From contig JAIMKV010000001.1 of NCBI GenBank assembly GCA_020692205.1, positions 26,726 through 90,725 of the forward strand: a stretch of 64,000 nucleotides of DNA. The letters are read 5' to 3'. Under the pieces are notes generated by a model, which saw nothing but the letters and a program-made list of their open reading frames with translations, made no database searches and was not told the origin of the DNA. The DNA is from Myxosarcina sp. GA_180221_E-2-1-MAG-40_15. GTDB taxonomy: Bacteria > Cyanobacteriota > Cyanobacteriia > Cyanobacteriales > Xenococcaceae. Shown in pieces: positions 36,755 to 48,342 of this stretch. The position numbers and the translations under genes are program-made. Positions within the stretch are counted from its first letter, which is position 1. The number at the start of each line of letters is the position of its first letter.

Positions 36755-36894
36755 GGATCAAGAGATTTTTATCTTGCTGTTAGAAGGCAGATAATCACCC
36801 AGTGAAGTCGTTAAGATCGTAACAGTTGTCATAATTTTTGAGCATTGCTTTTCCAGCTTGATTTTTGTAGTTTGGCTTTAGCAATCAGGTCTAT

Positions 36895-37248
36895 CTAAGC
36901 AAAGCGACTCGTTACTTTGCCTACTATGTCCAATAGCCCCACTACTCCCCAATGACGGCTATCAGTACTGGCGATTGGATTATCTCCAGTTAGAAAATAC
37001 TGACCATTGCGATCTATAGCTGAAACTCTTTTGACAATAGTTAATTTATTTAGCTGAGGATGCTTTGTCACTACGATGTCATCAATTCTTGGGGGATATT
37101 GGTGATAAGCATATGGATCGACTAAGATCTCGTCTCCTGGATTGAGAAAAGGCTGCATTGATTCTCCGACAACTTTAAGTCGTTTTCGCTTACGTAGCAA
37201 TAACAGTAATAGTTCATAATAGCTAGTTTTTGGTAGGACATTTGCCAT
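36895..37248 (-). CDS. S26 family signal peptidase, nickel-type superoxide dismutase maturation protease-like
   Basis: A 117-residue signal-peptidase-like protein with the catalytic serine in VVGESMQPFLNPGDEILVD (S30) and the general-base lysine in LTIVKRVSAI (K73), followed by the box YFLTGDNPIASTDSRHWG. It is short, with at most one hydrophobic segment at the N-terminus. This pattern and size match the protease that trims Ni-SOD (SodN) to expose its His-1. No sodN gene is seen in this window, so the substrate here must be elsewhere or different. Confidence 0.85.
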   Translation of the reverse strand: MANVLPKTSYYELLLLLLRKRKRLKVVGESMQPFLNPGDEILVDPYAYHQYPPRIDDIVVTKHPQLNKLTIVKRVSAIDRNGQYFLTGDNPIASTDSRHWGVVGLLDIVGKVTSRFA

Positions 37249-37524
37249 GTTTTACCTGCTCAAAATTGAATTAGATCTTAAAACTTTAACAAGTTATTGC
37301 ATTTAATTAGCGTGAAATACGCTAACACACACACATAATTTTATTTGTTGTTCAAAGCTGTTATTAAAACTATTTTGGTCTTGATTACCCGATCGCTTTT
37401 GACAATCTCAAGCAAGGTTAAGCAACTACAACCCGAGACTTGATAATTTTGCTTTCTTACCCAGACGATCTGGCGAATTACCCTTTATCATTCGAGGTAG
37501 ACTTTAAAATTATCTTACTTGGTA

Positions 37525-39174
37525 ATGAGTGATTATCGATTTTCCTGCCTTTGGCAACGACCAGAAAAAATCAGCAGATATCTATGCCTGTTTTTAATTT
37601 GCTTGTTCTTGGCTATAGGGTGCAACAATAGTCAAACTCCCGAAAATAGTAATAATAATGTTGACAGCAATCGAATTTCTTTTGGCACAACTTTAAAACC
37701 CCGTACTCTCGATCCAGCAGATAACTACGAGCTAGCAGGATTGAATATTATTTACAATGTGGCAGAAAGTCTCTATACCTATGAAGTAGGTACAACAGAA
37801 ATTAAGCCACTGTTGGCAACCGCAATGCCAGAAATTAGCGAGGATGGTTTAAGCTACACAATTCCTTTGAGAGAAGGAGTTACCTTCCATGATGGTGCTG
37901 TTTTCGATGCTAAGGCAATGGAATTTTCTATCAAACGTTTTATAGAAAACGGCGGGCAACCCGCTTTTTTGTTAGGAGATGTAATTGAGACTGTAGAAGC
38001 GATCGCTGAATATCAACTTAAGATTGGCCTGAAGCAGCCTTTTGCTGCTTTTCCTGCTTTATTAGCTTTTCCTGGTGCTTGTGCGATATCCCCTCAAGCT
38101 TACAAAATTGGTTCAGGAGAATTTAATCCCAATAACTTAGTCGGTACGGGAAAATATCAGCTAAATCAGTTTAACAGCGACTCAATTAGTCTTGATGCTA
38201 ATAATAACTATTGGGGCGAAAAACCAGCTAATCAAGGGATCAATATGCAGATTTATGCTGGAAATTCGGCTAATCTGTTTAATAGTTTCAAAACTGGAGC
38301 AGTAGATGTAGCTTATCAGTCACTTGACCCGCAACAGATTGAGAGCTTACTTAACAGCAAGGACAATATACAGGTAACTGAAGGTTCGGGGACTGTAGTT
38401 AATTATTTGGTGTTAAACCTACAGCAAGAGCCACTAAATCAGCCAGAGATTCGTCAGGCGATCGCTGCTATGATAGATCGGGCTTTAATCAATGAGAGAG
38501 TCTTAAAAGGGCAGGCTGAACCTATTTATAGTCTGCTTCCTACCGCATTTGATGCTTACCAGCCCACATTTAAAGAGCTATATGGTGAAGCTAATACAGA
38601 CAGAGCCACAGAATTGTTAACCAAAGCGGGCTATTCAGTTGAAAATCCCGCTATTATCGAAATTTGGCATCCTTCTGGCTCGATCACGCGAGGTATTGTG
38701 GCAGATACGATCAAAGCCTACGCCGAACAAGAGTTAGGTGGGATCATTCAGTTTGTGCCTAACAGTATCGAATCAGCTTCATTTTTTAGCAATTTGAGTC
38801 AAGGAGTATATCCTGCTGCTTTGGTAGACTGGTATCCTGATTTTCTTGATCCTGATAATTATCTGCAACCTTTTTTAAGCTGTAGTCAGGGTTCTCCTAA
38901 TGTCGGTTGCGAAGAAGGTGCAGCCCAAAGTCGGGGTTCATTTTATTATAGCGATCGCGCCAATCAATTAATCGAGCAATCGCGACAGGAACAAGATCCT
39001 CCTAAACGTCAGGCTATCTTAGTGGAACTGCAAAAACTTTTAGCGCAAGATGTTCCTTATATTCCCCTGTGGCAAACCAAAGACTATGCTTTTGCGCAAA
39101 ATAACATTAACGGTGTGGTAATTAATCCTAGCCAAACTTTCCCCTTGTGGACAATTGAAAAAGCTGCTAGCTGA
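37525..39174 (+). CDS. Extracellular solute-binding lipoprotein, family 5 (peptide/nickel type)
   Basis: A 549-residue ABC transporter substrate-binding protein. A lipoprotein signal (hydrophobic stretch ending in LAIGCNNS, cleavage before the Cys at about residue 33) precedes the family 5 core: FGTTLKPRTLDPADNYE, then LREGVTFHDGAVFDAKAMEFS, and later a PEIRQAIAAMIDRALINERV block. The family binds peptides, nickel or sugars; the ligand is not evident. ATG at 37525 is preferred to the TTG at 37519. No permease or ATPase genes are adjacent, so the transporter partners lie elsewhere. Confidence 0.92.
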   Translation: MSDYRFSCLWQRPEKISRYLCLFLICLFLAIGCNNSQTPENSNNNVDSNRISFGTTLKPRTLDPADNYELAGLNIIYNVAESLYTYEVGTTEIKPLLATAMPEISEDGLSYTIPLREGVTFHDGAVFDAKAMEFSIKRFIENGGQPAFLLGDVIETVEAIAEYQLKIGLKQPFAAFPALLAFPGACAISPQAYKIGSGEFNPNNLVGTGKYQLNQFNSDSISLDANNNYWGEKPANQGINMQIYAGNSANLFNSFKTGAVDVAYQSLDPQQIESLLNSKDNIQVTEGSGTVVNYLVLNLQQEPLNQPEIRQAIAAMIDRALINERVLKGQAEPIYSLLPTAFDAYQPTFKELYGEANTDRATELLTKAGYSVENPAIIEIWHPSGSITRGIVADTIKAYAEQELGGIIQFVPNSIESASFFSNLSQGVYPAALVDWYPDFLDPDNYLQPFLSCSQGSPNVGCEEGAAQSRGSFYYSDRANQLIEQSRQEQDPPKRQAILVELQKLLAQDVPYIPLWQTKDYAFAQNNINGVVINPSQTFPLWTIEKAAS

Positions 39175-39277
39175 GTCGCTCAGATCTAGTTTGACTCAAA
39201 TTGGTGAGCATTCATTTAAGATATGACAATTAGCTTACCCCACCAAACAATTGACGGTTTCAGTTTAGAACAAAGAT

Positions 39278-40273
39278 ATGAAGCTGATTATTCAAATTCC
39301 CTGCTATAACGAGGAAGCAACTCTGGGGCTAACTTTGTCTGAGCTACCCCGCCAATTAACCGGTATAGACCAAGTAGAATGGCTAATTATTAATGATGGT
39401 AGTCGAGATCGCACTTTAGAAGTAGCGCAGGCTTGTGGAGTGGATCATATTGTCGATTTACAGTCTAATCAAGGTCTGGCAAGAGGCTTTATGGCTGGGA
39501 TCGAAGCTTGTCTCAAAGCGGGAGCAGATATTATTGTTAATACCGATGCCGATAATCAGTATTGTGCAGCAGATATTCCCAAATTGATCGCACCGATCCT
39601 CGAAGGTAATGCAGAAATAGTCATTGGTGCTAGACCAATCCCCGACATTCCTCATTTTTCCCCAATCAAGAAGTTGCTGCAAAAGCTAGGTAGTTCTGTG
39701 GTTCGTCTGGCTAGTAAGACCAATATTCCTGATGCTCCTAGTGGTTTTCGGGCCATGAGTCGAGAAGCTGCTTTAAGGCTCAACGTTTTTAATGAATACA
39801 CTTATACCTTAGAAACAATTATCCAAGCTGGTCAAAGGGGTTTGGTAGTTACCTCGGTGCCGATTCGCATTAATGGTTATCTACGTCCTTCTCGGTTAGT
39901 CAAAAGCATTACTGCCTACATCCAGCATTCTATTGTCACCATTGTGCGGATTTTTATGACCTATCGTCCGCTTCAGTTTTTTATGATGCTGGGTAGTGTG
40001 CCTTTTGGCTTGGGCTTTCTACTTTGTTGTCGTTGGCTACTGCTTTTTTGGGGCATTATTGGCGATAATCCCGCCAAGCCCCGTGTTCCCAGTTTGATTT
40101 TAGCTGCAATGTTAATCATCATTGGATTCCAGCTTTGGCTCTTTGGTCTAATTGCCGATTTGATGGGCGTAAATCGCCAGTTACTTGAAGACATTCAGTT
40201 GCGATTAAGACGTAAAGATTTTGAATCGCATCATAGTAAAAAAAGCGATCGCCAAAAAGATACTGTTTATTGA
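39278..40273 (+). CDS. Glycosyltransferase family 2, membrane-associated
   Basis: A 331-residue GT-A glycosyltransferase. The N-terminal domain has QIPCYNEEATLGLTLSELP, the LIINDGSRDRTLEVA nucleotide-binding segment and the metal motif VNTDADNQY, in the dolichyl-phosphate mannose synthase-like branch. Two hydrophobic helices at about residues 235-255 and 265-295 anchor it in the membrane. The acceptor is unknown; polyprenyl phosphate would fit the branch. It lies 103 bp behind the binding lipoprotein gene. Confidence 0.9.
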   Translation: MKLIIQIPCYNEEATLGLTLSELPRQLTGIDQVEWLIINDGSRDRTLEVAQACGVDHIVDLQSNQGLARGFMAGIEACLKAGADIIVNTDADNQYCAADIPKLIAPILEGNAEIVIGARPIPDIPHFSPIKKLLQKLGSSVVRLASKTNIPDAPSGFRAMSREAALRLNVFNEYTYTLETIIQAGQRGLVVTSVPIRINGYLRPSRLVKSITAYIQHSIVTIVRIFMTYRPLQFFMMLGSVPFGLGFLLCCRWLLLFWGIIGDNPAKPRVPSLILAAMLIIIGFQLWLFGLIADLMGVNRQLLEDIQLRLRRKDFESHHSKKSDRQKDTVY

Positions 40274-40387
40274 TCGATTAACTTACTGCGCTTTTCCCTA
40301 AAGGATTAACTCCTACGTCCTAAAGGATACCGCTCCGCATATCGCGTCACAAATGAGTAGACCACAACAATGAAATTCAAAAAAGCG

Positions 40388-40426
40388 CGTGAGGGATGCT
40401 GAATTTATTTCAGCATATCCAATCAC
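40388..40426. repeat. Extended hairpin
   Basis: CGTGA...GGATGCTGAA on one side pairs with TTCAGCAT...TCC...TCACG on the other (core ATGCTGAA at 40396-40403 with TTCAGCAT at 40409-40416). It lies between the convergent GT2 and HAD genes and may terminate either. Confidence 0.6.
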
Positions 40427-40434
40427 GTATATTA

Positions 40435-40476
40435 GCTAAGAGCTAAGAGCTAAGAGCTAAAAGCTAAAAGCTACGA
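40435..40476. repeat. Heptamer tandem repeat (GCTAAGA type)
   Basis: Three GCTAAGA units, two GCTAAAA and one GCTACGA follow each other without gaps. A second heptamer array type, distinct from the TGACTTC family, between convergent genes. Confidence 0.92.
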
Positions 40477-40510
40477 ACTAACTAATTAAAAACGTAACGG
40501 ACATCTTACA

Positions 40511-40531
40511 GGCTTGAGGCAACCTCAAGCC
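40511..40531. terminator. 9-bp-stem hairpin behind the HAD gene
   Basis: GGCTTGAGG (40511-40519), loop CAA, CCTCAAGCC (40523-40531), just downstream of the HAD gene on the minus strand. No T tract is seen on that strand within a few bases, so the assignment is by stem strength and position. Confidence 0.55.
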
Positions 40532-40543
40532 CCGTGTCCTCGT

Positions 40544-41347
40544 CTATTCAACTGAAAATGGCTGTATTAGTTCGTCAATCAGCTTCAAATCTAGTTTTTC
40601 CAGGTTACTCAAAACAACTTCTGCACCAGCTTCCATCAGCTGATGAGCGTAATCGGCTTGCTTTTCTGCCGAAGTTTGGACATGAGGCGGCAGAATTCCT
40701 ACAGCAATCCAGGGACGTTCTGGTTTGATTTCTTTGGCTTTGACTACGGTATACATATCTGCCACCGTATCTCCCAAATAAAATACGGGAATGTTGCCTG
40801 GAGTAGTTTCGATTTGAGTCAAAACCGCAAACATTCCTGTAGGATCGGGTTTACTGGGAGCATCTTCCATGGCGATTAAAACTGGTTCTTTTAGTTTCAA
40901 ACGCTGTTTCAGCACAAATTCTGCCGAACCTCTGGTTGCACCACTAAAAAAGCCGTAACTAATCTGATTTTTACTTAACTGCTCAAAATAGCCAGGCGAT
41001 CCCAGTAAAGGTTCATCGGTAATATACCCGTCAAGAACCTCAGGGTGTTTGCCACGATAGCGTTCTTGAAAAAAATCCACCAGGCGATCATAATTGAGAT
41101 TTACTGACTCACGGGTTCGATCCATTGCTTCAAAATAACGATAAATTAGTTCTTGTGATGCTAACCAATCGTTATTCCAAATTCCCTCTGACTTGAGCTG
41201 ATCCATGTCTTGCATCGTCGGTCGCCAACCACCATTGGTAAACTTTTCTACGGTATCAGCGATCGTCTTCCGATAAGAATTTCCCACATCCCTAATCACG
41301 CCATCTATATCAAAAACAACAATTGCGATTAATTGATTTCTATTCAT
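40544..41347 (-). CDS. HAD superfamily hydrolase, TIGR01548-like
   Basis: A 267-residue haloacid dehalogenase-type phosphatase. Motif I is VVFDIDGVIRDVGNSYRKTI with both catalytic aspartates, motif II is FFSGATRGSAEF, the lysine lies in MEDAPSKPDPTGM and the acidic pair in FYLGDTVADMYTV. The specific layout and the GNSYRKTIADTVE segment resemble the cyanobacterial TIGR01548 group, sometimes linked to histidinol-phosphatase-like annotation, but the substrate is not proven. It diverges from the PSRP-3 gene. Confidence 0.88.
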   Translation of the reverse strand: MNRNQLIAIVVFDIDGVIRDVGNSYRKTIADTVEKFTNGGWRPTMQDMDQLKSEGIWNNDWLASQELIYRYFEAMDRTRESVNLNYDRLVDFFQERYRGKHPEVLDGYITDEPLLGSPGYFEQLSKNQISYGFFSGATRGSAEFVLKQRLKLKEPVLIAMEDAPSKPDPTGMFAVLTQIETTPGNIPVFYLGDTVADMYTVVKAKEIKPERPWIAVGILPPHVQTSAEKQADYAHQLMEAGAEVVLSNLEKLDLKLIDELIQPFSVE

Positions 41348-41419
41348 GTTCGCTTTCTTGTATAATTATCATTGGTTAATTATGTAAAATATTGATTTAA
41401 ATATTTATTGGAGGCTTAA

Positions 41420-41728
41420 TTGGAGTCAGAGGCAAGGTTTAAATTAAAAGTTTTGTGGTTAGATAAAAATGTAGCGATCGCAGTAGATCAGGTAGTAGGG
41501 AAGGGTACGAGTCCCCTGACGGCTTATTACTTTTGGCCGCGTAACGATGCTTGGCAACAGCTTAAAGACGAATTAGAAGCTAAGCACTGGATTGAGGAAG
41601 CAGAGAGTATTGAAATCCTCAACCAAGCTACAGAAGTGATCAATTTTTGGACAGAAAGGGGTAAGACTACTCCGATGACTCAAGCCCAAACTAAGTTCCC
41701 TCACATTGTGTTTACTGGAACTAACTAA
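41420..41728 (+). CDS. 30S ribosomal protein PSRP-3 (Ycf65)
   Basis: A 102-residue protein of the plastid-specific ribosomal protein 3 family, found in cyanobacteria and plastids as a small-subunit component. The family core is plain: [20 protein letters not shown], then [20 protein letters not shown] and [13 protein letters not shown] AT-E-V-I-N-F-W. The start is TTG at 41420 with a GGAGG site at 41410-41414, five bases upstream, which decides the start. A strong bidirectional terminator separates it from atpC. Confidence 0.93.
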   Translation: MESEARFKLKVLWLDKNVAIAVDQVVGKGTSPLTAYYFWPRNDAWQQLKDELEAKHWIEEAESIEILNQATEVINFWTERGKTTPMTQAQTKFPHIVFTGTN

Positions 41729-41806
41729 ATGCTAAACAGAGAAAGAAATTATAAATTTAAGCTTCAAAATTTGAATTAATCTTTTCTCTAAGATCAACCT
41801 ACAGAT

Positions 41807-41840
41807 AAAAGGGCAGAATTAACTCCTATTCTGCCCTTTT
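41807..41840. terminator. Bidirectional rho-independent terminator
   Basis: AAAAGGGCAGAAT (41807-41819), an 8-base loop, ATTCTGCCCTTTT (41828-41840): a 13-bp perfect stem with A and T tracts on its two sides. It serves both the PSRP-3 gene (plus) and the atp operon (minus). Confidence 0.9.
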
Positions 41841-41925
41841 ATGCGGCAATTTTGGTATACAGACTTAAAATAGTTTACAGCTTAATTTAATGCTGCCTTT
41901 CATCTCTCATCCTTGTTTTAGCCAT

Positions 41926-42336
41926 TTAAACCATTCCGCCTGCGGCTTGAAGACGCGCTCTAGCTTTTCTCATTGAGTTTTCAGCTTGGATTTTCTCTTG
42001 GCGATCCTCGCTCTTTTCAACTTTTTGAAATCTGGTTTGTGCCTCTTGATACTCGGTACGAGCAGTATCTCGGTCAATGTTATCTCCTAATTCTGCGCCG
42101 TTAACTAAAATTTTAATCTCGTCATTTTCTACTTCGGCAAAACCACCCATCAGAGCGATAGTTTTCCATTCCTTGTTGGGGCGGACACGCATTACGCCTA
42201 CTTCTAAAGCCGTGAGTAGCGGCGCATGACCAGAAAGAATTCCTAGTTGTCCAGTGGTACTGGGTAGAATAATCTCTTCTACTTGATCATCCCAGACTGT
42301 TTTGTCTGGAGTAATTACTTTTACAGTTAACGCCAT
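41926..42336 (-). CDS. atpC: ATP synthase F1 subunit epsilon
   Basis: A 136-residue epsilon subunit (named atpE in some cyanobacterial literature). The N-terminal beta sandwich begins [20 protein letters not shown] and contains [26 protein letters not shown]; the C-terminal helical hairpin is rich in Glu, Arg and Ala (about residues 88-130). It follows the beta gene by 148 bases on the same strand, the usual cyanobacterial beta-epsilon operon apart from the main atp cluster. Confidence 0.97.
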   Translation of the reverse strand: MALTVKVITPDKTVWDDQVEEIILPSTTGQLGILSGHAPLLTALEVGVMRVRPNKEWKTIALMGGFAEVENDEIKILVNGAELGDNIDRDTARTEYQEAQTRFQKVEKSEDRQEKIQAENSMRKARARLQAAGGMV

Positions 42337-42484
42337 TTCTTTTAAATATTAAATGATCAATTATTTAATTAGTTACCAGGCTTTGATTAACAGTGATTAG
42401 TTATTAATAACTTTGACTAATAACTGATCACTGCAAGAGGAGCGATCGCCGCGCCTACTAGTAACTATTCACTGAATACCGACT

Positions 42485-43960
<1,476 letters not shown>

Positions 43961-44206
43961 TTAGCTGTTTTATATGGCAGGTAAAATCTTAAAAAAAGTG
44001 TAAAATTTTGCCATCTTTAAGATTATCATTGATCGATTCATCTGAAAACTCTCTTTTTGTCGGCGTTCAAGTAGATACTACCTGGTCAAAAAAACCTAAA
44101 CTGTTTAATCGCTAGAGAAAAAAAGTCAAGCGCAAGACCTGCCTTCGGCGGTAATTTATTGAGCAAAAGCTTGAATCAGTTTGGCCAGAGCGATCGCTAT
44201 TCTTCT

Positions 44207-44704
44207 TCAATTAAGAGATAAGACACCAAACTCTTGCAGTGCAGGAATAAAGTTTTTATTTTCATGACTGGGACGACTTAGTTTAATCACGGCAAAACGC
44301 TGGGCAGGAGTCAAGTTAGACCACTGCTTTAATGAGAGATTAACTTGGCATTCTCTGGCTTTTTCGACGACGCTGCTGGGAATATTTGTTTCGTCTAGCC
44401 ACGGTGGATGAGGATTAATCGCTAATTCTTGAGCGGGATGACCAGTTTTAACCACAATCAAATTTTGCAGGAATTGGCGATAAATCTGGCTTTCTGCTGG
44501 ATTAGTGCAGGGCATATCTACTAGTGCTTGGCGTTCTGTTTGGCTCAATTGATTCCAATGTGCTAGCTTCAGTTTAACACCACAGTTATCTAGCTTCATT
44601 CTTACCTGCATTGGAATGCACTGGAGAGAGCCAACAAAATCTGCTTCAAATTGAAAGTAGTTAGTATTCGAGTTGTGTGACTTAGGTTGTAAGTTTGACA
44701 TCAA
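44207..44704 (-). CDS. Nitrate reductase associated protein-like
   Basis: A 165-residue soluble protein. I recognise the pattern FQFEADFVGSLQCIPMQVRMKLD, then the KLKLAHWNQLSQTERQALVDMPC repeat-like element and its second version VNLSLKQWSNLTPAQRFAVIKLSR, as the cyanobacterial family often found beside narB (nitrate reductase associated protein). The function is not established. No narB or nitrate transporter gene is in this window, so the usual context is absent here. Confidence 0.78.
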   Translation of the reverse strand: MMSNLQPKSHNSNTNYFQFEADFVGSLQCIPMQVRMKLDNCGVKLKLAHWNQLSQTERQALVDMPCTNPAESQIYRQFLQNLIVVKTGHPAQELAINPHPPWLDETNIPSSVVEKARECQVNLSLKQWSNLTPAQRFAVIKLSRPSHENKNFIPALQEFGVLSLN

Positions 44705-44963
44705 GTTCTATCTTGTCAGATTGATATATTTCGGTATTTTTGAGTTAAAGATTAGATTGTCAGCAATCCAAATAATTACATTTGATTGAATCTTGAGACA
44801 TTAAGTGGGCGGATTCACTAGGTTTAACTTGCCAAAATTTAAATAGTTAGTAGGATCGACAGTAATGTACTGCCTTTTTGGTAATTAAATATTAAACTGC
44901 TCGGTAGTTTCATTGCAGTAAGCTCAGACAATTTTTTCAGATTTTATATTTATTGCTAATCAA

Positions 44964-46268
44964 GTGATTAAACTTCGCTCTCAATCTAGAAAACCAAGTA
45001 CTTCGAAATCTAAGCTGACATACATTGCTCAACAAGCATGGTTCTTGCTCTACTCTTGGAGACAGCTAGACTGGCTATTACTGATGCTAATCGTTGGCCT
45101 GACTACGTTTGGGGGATTTACTATTTACAGTACTGAACCTCCTGGGGAACATAGTTATAGCTATCAACATTGGCTGGTTAGCATACTAGGCTTGGCAATA
45201 GTTTTAGTTTTTTCTCGTTGGCATTATCAACTATTATTGCGTTGGCATTGGGTAATATATGCTTTAACCAACATATCTTTAATAGCGGTAATGGTAACAG
45301 GGGTTGAGGCTAATGGAGCCCAAAGCTGGATTAATATTGCGGGTTTTAACGTTCAGCCTTCGGAGTTTGCCAAAATCGCCATAGTCATTACCTTGGCAGC
45401 TTTACTGCACAATCAAGATGGAGCAGATTTAAAAACAGTGGTTAGAACCTTGATAATCACAGCTCTCCCCTGGGGTTTAATATTTTTACAGCCCGATTTA
45501 GGTACTTCTTTGGTTTTTGGAGCAATAGTAATCGCCATGCTGTATTGGGCAAATGTTAAGACGGGATGGCTAATATTAATGATTTCTCCCTTGCCTTCGG
45601 CTATTCTCTATCATGTCTATCTTCCAGGCTGGCTGTTATGGGTTCTGAGTGTGGCGGGAATAGCTTGGCTAACTTTGCCTAATAAGGTTGTTTCCACTCT
45701 TAGTGCTGCAACAATTAACTTAGGTGCAGTAGAGCTGGGCAATTTTTTCTGGAACTTGCTCAAAGACTATCAAAAAGCACGACTAATTATGTTTCTTGAT
45801 CCAGAACAAGATCCTTTAGGCGGTGGATATCACTTAATTCAATCGCGGATTGCCATTGGTGCGGGCAAACTTTGGGGACAGGGATGGCATCAAGGAACTC
45901 AAACTCAGCTTAATTTTATTCCCGAACAGCATACGGACTTTATTTTTTCTGGAGTGGGAGAAGAGTTTGGTTTTTTAGGCTGTATTATTTTGTTGTCAGT
46001 ATTTTGGTTGATTTGTATTCGTTTGATTTGGATTGCATCTACTGCCAAAGATAATTTTGGCTCTTTGTTGGCGATTGGAATATTGTCAATCATTGTGTTT
46101 CAAGTCGTGATTAACATTAGTATGACAATAGGATTGGCACCAATTACGGGAATTCCTCTGCCTTGGATGAGTTACGGGCGTTCTTCCTTGTTTTCTAACT
46201 TTATTGGTATTGGCTTAGTAGAATCTGTGGCTAACTATCGTGAGCAAAAAACTAGAAACACTTATTAA
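44964..46268 (+). CDS. rodA: Peptidoglycan polymerase RodA (SEDS family)
   Basis: RodA is the glycan-strand polymerase of the elongation machinery. The 434-residue protein has about ten membrane helices and the SEDS signatures GAQSWINIAGFNVQPSEFAKIAIV (positions 45317-45388), LPWGLIFLQPDLGTSLVF, the GWHQGTQTQLNFIPEQHTDFIF loop and the C-terminal TGIPLPWMSYGRSSLFSNFI. The RodA branch is favoured over FtsW by INIAGFNVQPSEFAK and by the GTQTQLNFIPEQHTDFIFS motif. Start is GTG at 44964 (MIKLRSQ). It opens the envelope/polysaccharide region. Confidence 0.93.
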   Translation: MIKLRSQSRKPSTSKSKLTYIAQQAWFLLYSWRQLDWLLLMLIVGLTTFGGFTIYSTEPPGEHSYSYQHWLVSILGLAIVLVFSRWHYQLLLRWHWVIYALTNISLIAVMVTGVEANGAQSWINIAGFNVQPSEFAKIAIVITLAALLHNQDGADLKTVVRTLIITALPWGLIFLQPDLGTSLVFGAIVIAMLYWANVKTGWLILMISPLPSAILYHVYLPGWLLWVLSVAGIAWLTLPNKVVSTLSAATINLGAVELGNFFWNLLKDYQKARLIMFLDPEQDPLGGGYHLIQSRIAIGAGKLWGQGWHQGTQTQLNFIPEQHTDFIFSGVGEEFGFLGCIILLSVFWLICIRLIWIASTAKDNFGSLLAIGILSIIVFQVVINISMTIGLAPITGIPLPWMSYGRSSLFSNFIGIGLVESVANYREQKTRNTY

Positions 46269-46471
46269 ACTGCAGTATAGTTGGCTTTAATATATTGCTG
46301 ATAATTAATTGTTTTCTTGATATTGGAAGATGAAGATCTAATTGATCAAAGGTTAAATATAAAGATAAATATTGCTAGTTTCTGTATTTCTCAGTTATTC
46401 TGACTTTAGTTCCAGATTAGCTAAAAATATTCAAGTCTGAATTGAAAGCCAAATAATTTTAGTTTAGTTGT

Positions 46472-47278
46472 CTATCCATAAGATTCAATTTTTTCTTTGC
46501 CATCTGGCATAGAAGGTATGAATTTTTTTAATCCCAAATATTGCTGTAAAATATTCCAAAGATAAAGTGGATTAAGAATCGCGTAACGCTGCCAGAGTCT
46601 TTTTGGCTCTTGAACTAAACGAAACAACCATTCTAAGCCTGCATTTTGCATCCATTTAGGAGCTTGAGGTAAGGTTCCAGCATGAAAATCAAAAGCCGCC
46701 CCGACAGCCAATACTGGTATGTTTAGCAAATTTCGATACTCATAAGCCCAAGTTTCTTGTCTAGGACAACCTAACCCAAGAAAGACTGCATTAGCTCCAG
46801 AGGCTTTGATTCGTTCAACTAGCTGTAGACGCTCGGAGTCAGAAAGCCGTCTAAATTTAGACTCTTCCATTCCAGCAATTTTAAATCCAGGATAGAGTCG
46901 TTTGAGATTTTGAGCAAATTTTTCTAAGGTTTCTCTCTTGCTACCATAAAGGTAAATACTTAATCTCTCTTTGGTCAGAGATTCAGCCACCTTGAGAGTT
47001 AGATTTGGTCCATAAACGCGGTCAGGTAGCTGCTTTCCATATAGCCAAGCCAGCGCCCACCTTACAGGCTGTCCATCTGGTACAACCAGATCTAGACCAT
47101 TTAAGCGTTTGGCATGAGTAGCATCCAAAAATCCAGTCATCACACCATGTACTGCTAAAGCACTGACAGAACAAGGTTTTCTCTTGATAGCCGCTGCGGT
47201 AATTGCCGATACCGCAAAATCGTAATCAACAGCATTAATGTTGATTCCTAATATCGAATACTTTCCTAGATTAATCAT
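46472..47278 (-). CDS. WecG/TagA/CpsF family glycosyltransferase
   Basis: A 268-residue glycosyltransferase of family GT26, which adds N-acetylmannosamine(uronate)-type sugars to lipid-linked intermediates. Motifs: [16 protein letters not shown] with the catalytic Asp, [12 protein letters not shown], the [18 protein letters not shown] segment, [17 protein letters not shown] and [22 protein letters not shown], then the [19 protein letters not shown] end. Its start overlaps the stop of the epimerase gene by 4 bases, so the two are coupled and likely serve one pathway. Confidence 0.93.
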   Translation of the reverse strand: MINLGKYSILGININAVDYDFAVSAITAAAIKRKPCSVSALAVHGVMTGFLDATHAKRLNGLDLVVPDGQPVRWALAWLYGKQLPDRVYGPNLTLKVAESLTKERLSIYLYGSKRETLEKFAQNLKRLYPGFKIAGMEESKFRRLSDSERLQLVERIKASGANAVFLGLGCPRQETWAYEYRNLLNIPVLAVGAAFDFHAGTLPQAPKWMQNAGLEWLFRLVQEPKRLWQRYAILNPLYLWNILQQYLGLKKFIPSMPDGKEKIESYG

Positions 47279-48342
47279 TTGTCATTCCATCTTGTTAAAC
47301 CACTTTCGTAAATTTCTGATAATATTTGGTTAATATTATATTTCAGCGACCAGTCAGGATAATGAGACTTAAATTTTGATAAGTCGCTGATATACCAAAT
47401 ATGATCGCCACTACGATTATCATCAGTATAGGAATAGTTTAATTTTCTACCTGAAAGCTCTTGCGCTACTTCAATTGCTTCTAGCATCGAGCAATTGCTT
47501 TCTCTGCCACCACCAATGTTATAAACCTCAGCCACACGAGGATTTTTATAAAACTCGTAAAAAGCAGCGATTAAATCTGAAGAATGAATATTATCGCGAA
47601 CTTGTTTGCCTTTGTAGCCATATATAGTGTAAGGCTTACCAATAGCAGTGCATTTGACTAAGTAAGCTAAAAATCCATGAAGCTCAGTTCCTGAATGATT
47701 TGGTCCAGTTAAACAACCGCCCCTAAATGAGGCTGTGCGAATACCAAAGTAGCGTCCATATTCTTGAACTAGCACATCAGCAGCAACTTTGGAAGCTCCA
47801 AATAAAGAATGTTTACACTGGTCAATACTCATGGTTTCAGGTATGCCTACATGATATTCATGAGCCGAATCTATCTCCCAACGTTTTTCTAATTCTTGCA
47901 ACGGTAAAGAATTAGGAAGATCTCCATATACTTTATTAGTAGATGTAAAGATAAACACTGCATCAGCACAGTATTCACGGGTTGCTTGCAAAAGATTTAG
48001 CGTACCATTAGCGTTAACCGTAAAGTCTGAAAAAGGATCTTTAGCAGCCCAGTCATGGGATGGTTGAGCTGCCGTATGAATGATTAAAGAAATATCATTA
48101 CCAAAACGTTGGAAAATTTCTTTAATTTTGTCGTAATCTCGTATGTCTACTTCACGGTGTTGATAATTATCAAGTTCTTTTTCTAATCTTTGGCGATTCC
48201 ACTTAGTTGAAGCTTCTTCCCCGAAGAAAAACTGACGCATATCATTGTCGATGCCAACAACATCCATTCCTAGGTTACTAAAAAATCTGACCGCTTCTGA
48301 TCCGATCAAACCAGCAGAACCAGTAATAATTGCTATACCCAT
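47275..48342 (-). CDS. NAD-dependent epimerase, CDP-paratose 2-epimerase-like
   Basis: A 355-residue extended SDR. It has the N-terminal [17 protein letters not shown] nucleotide-binding loop (about residues 5-21), the catalytic serine/threonine in [15 protein letters not shown], and a Tyr-Lys pair inferred in [20 protein letters not shown], where a phenylalanine takes the place of the usual tyrosine, as in CDP-tyvelose 2-epimerases. The middle [20 protein letters not shown] segment is typical of this group. It supplies a modified sugar nucleotide, probably for the neighbouring glycosyltransferase. Confidence 0.87.
   Translation of the reverse strand: MGIAIITGSAGLIGSEAVRFFSNLGMDVVGIDNDMRQFFFGEEASTKWNRQRLEKELDNYQHREVDIRDYDKIKEIFQRFGNDISLIIHTAAQPSHDWAAKDPFSDFTVNANGTLNLLQATREYCADAVFIFTSTNKVYGDLPNSLPLQELEKRWEIDSAHEYHVGIPETMSIDQCKHSLFGASKVAADVLVQEYGRYFGIRTASFRGGCLTGPNHSGTELHGFLAYLVKCTAIGKPYTIYGYKGKQVRDNIHSSDLIAAFYEFYKNPRVAEVYNIGGGRESNCSMLEAIEVAQELSGRKLNYSYTDDNRSGDHIWYISDLSKFKSHYPDWSLKYNINQILSEIYESGLTRWNDK

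Noticed and set aside
41500..41530. Possible repeat insertion inside the PSRP-3 gene (GGTACGAGTCCCCTGACGG)
   Set aside because: The encoded segment [16 protein letters not shown] is the normal conserved core of PSRP-3 proteins, so it is not an insertion.
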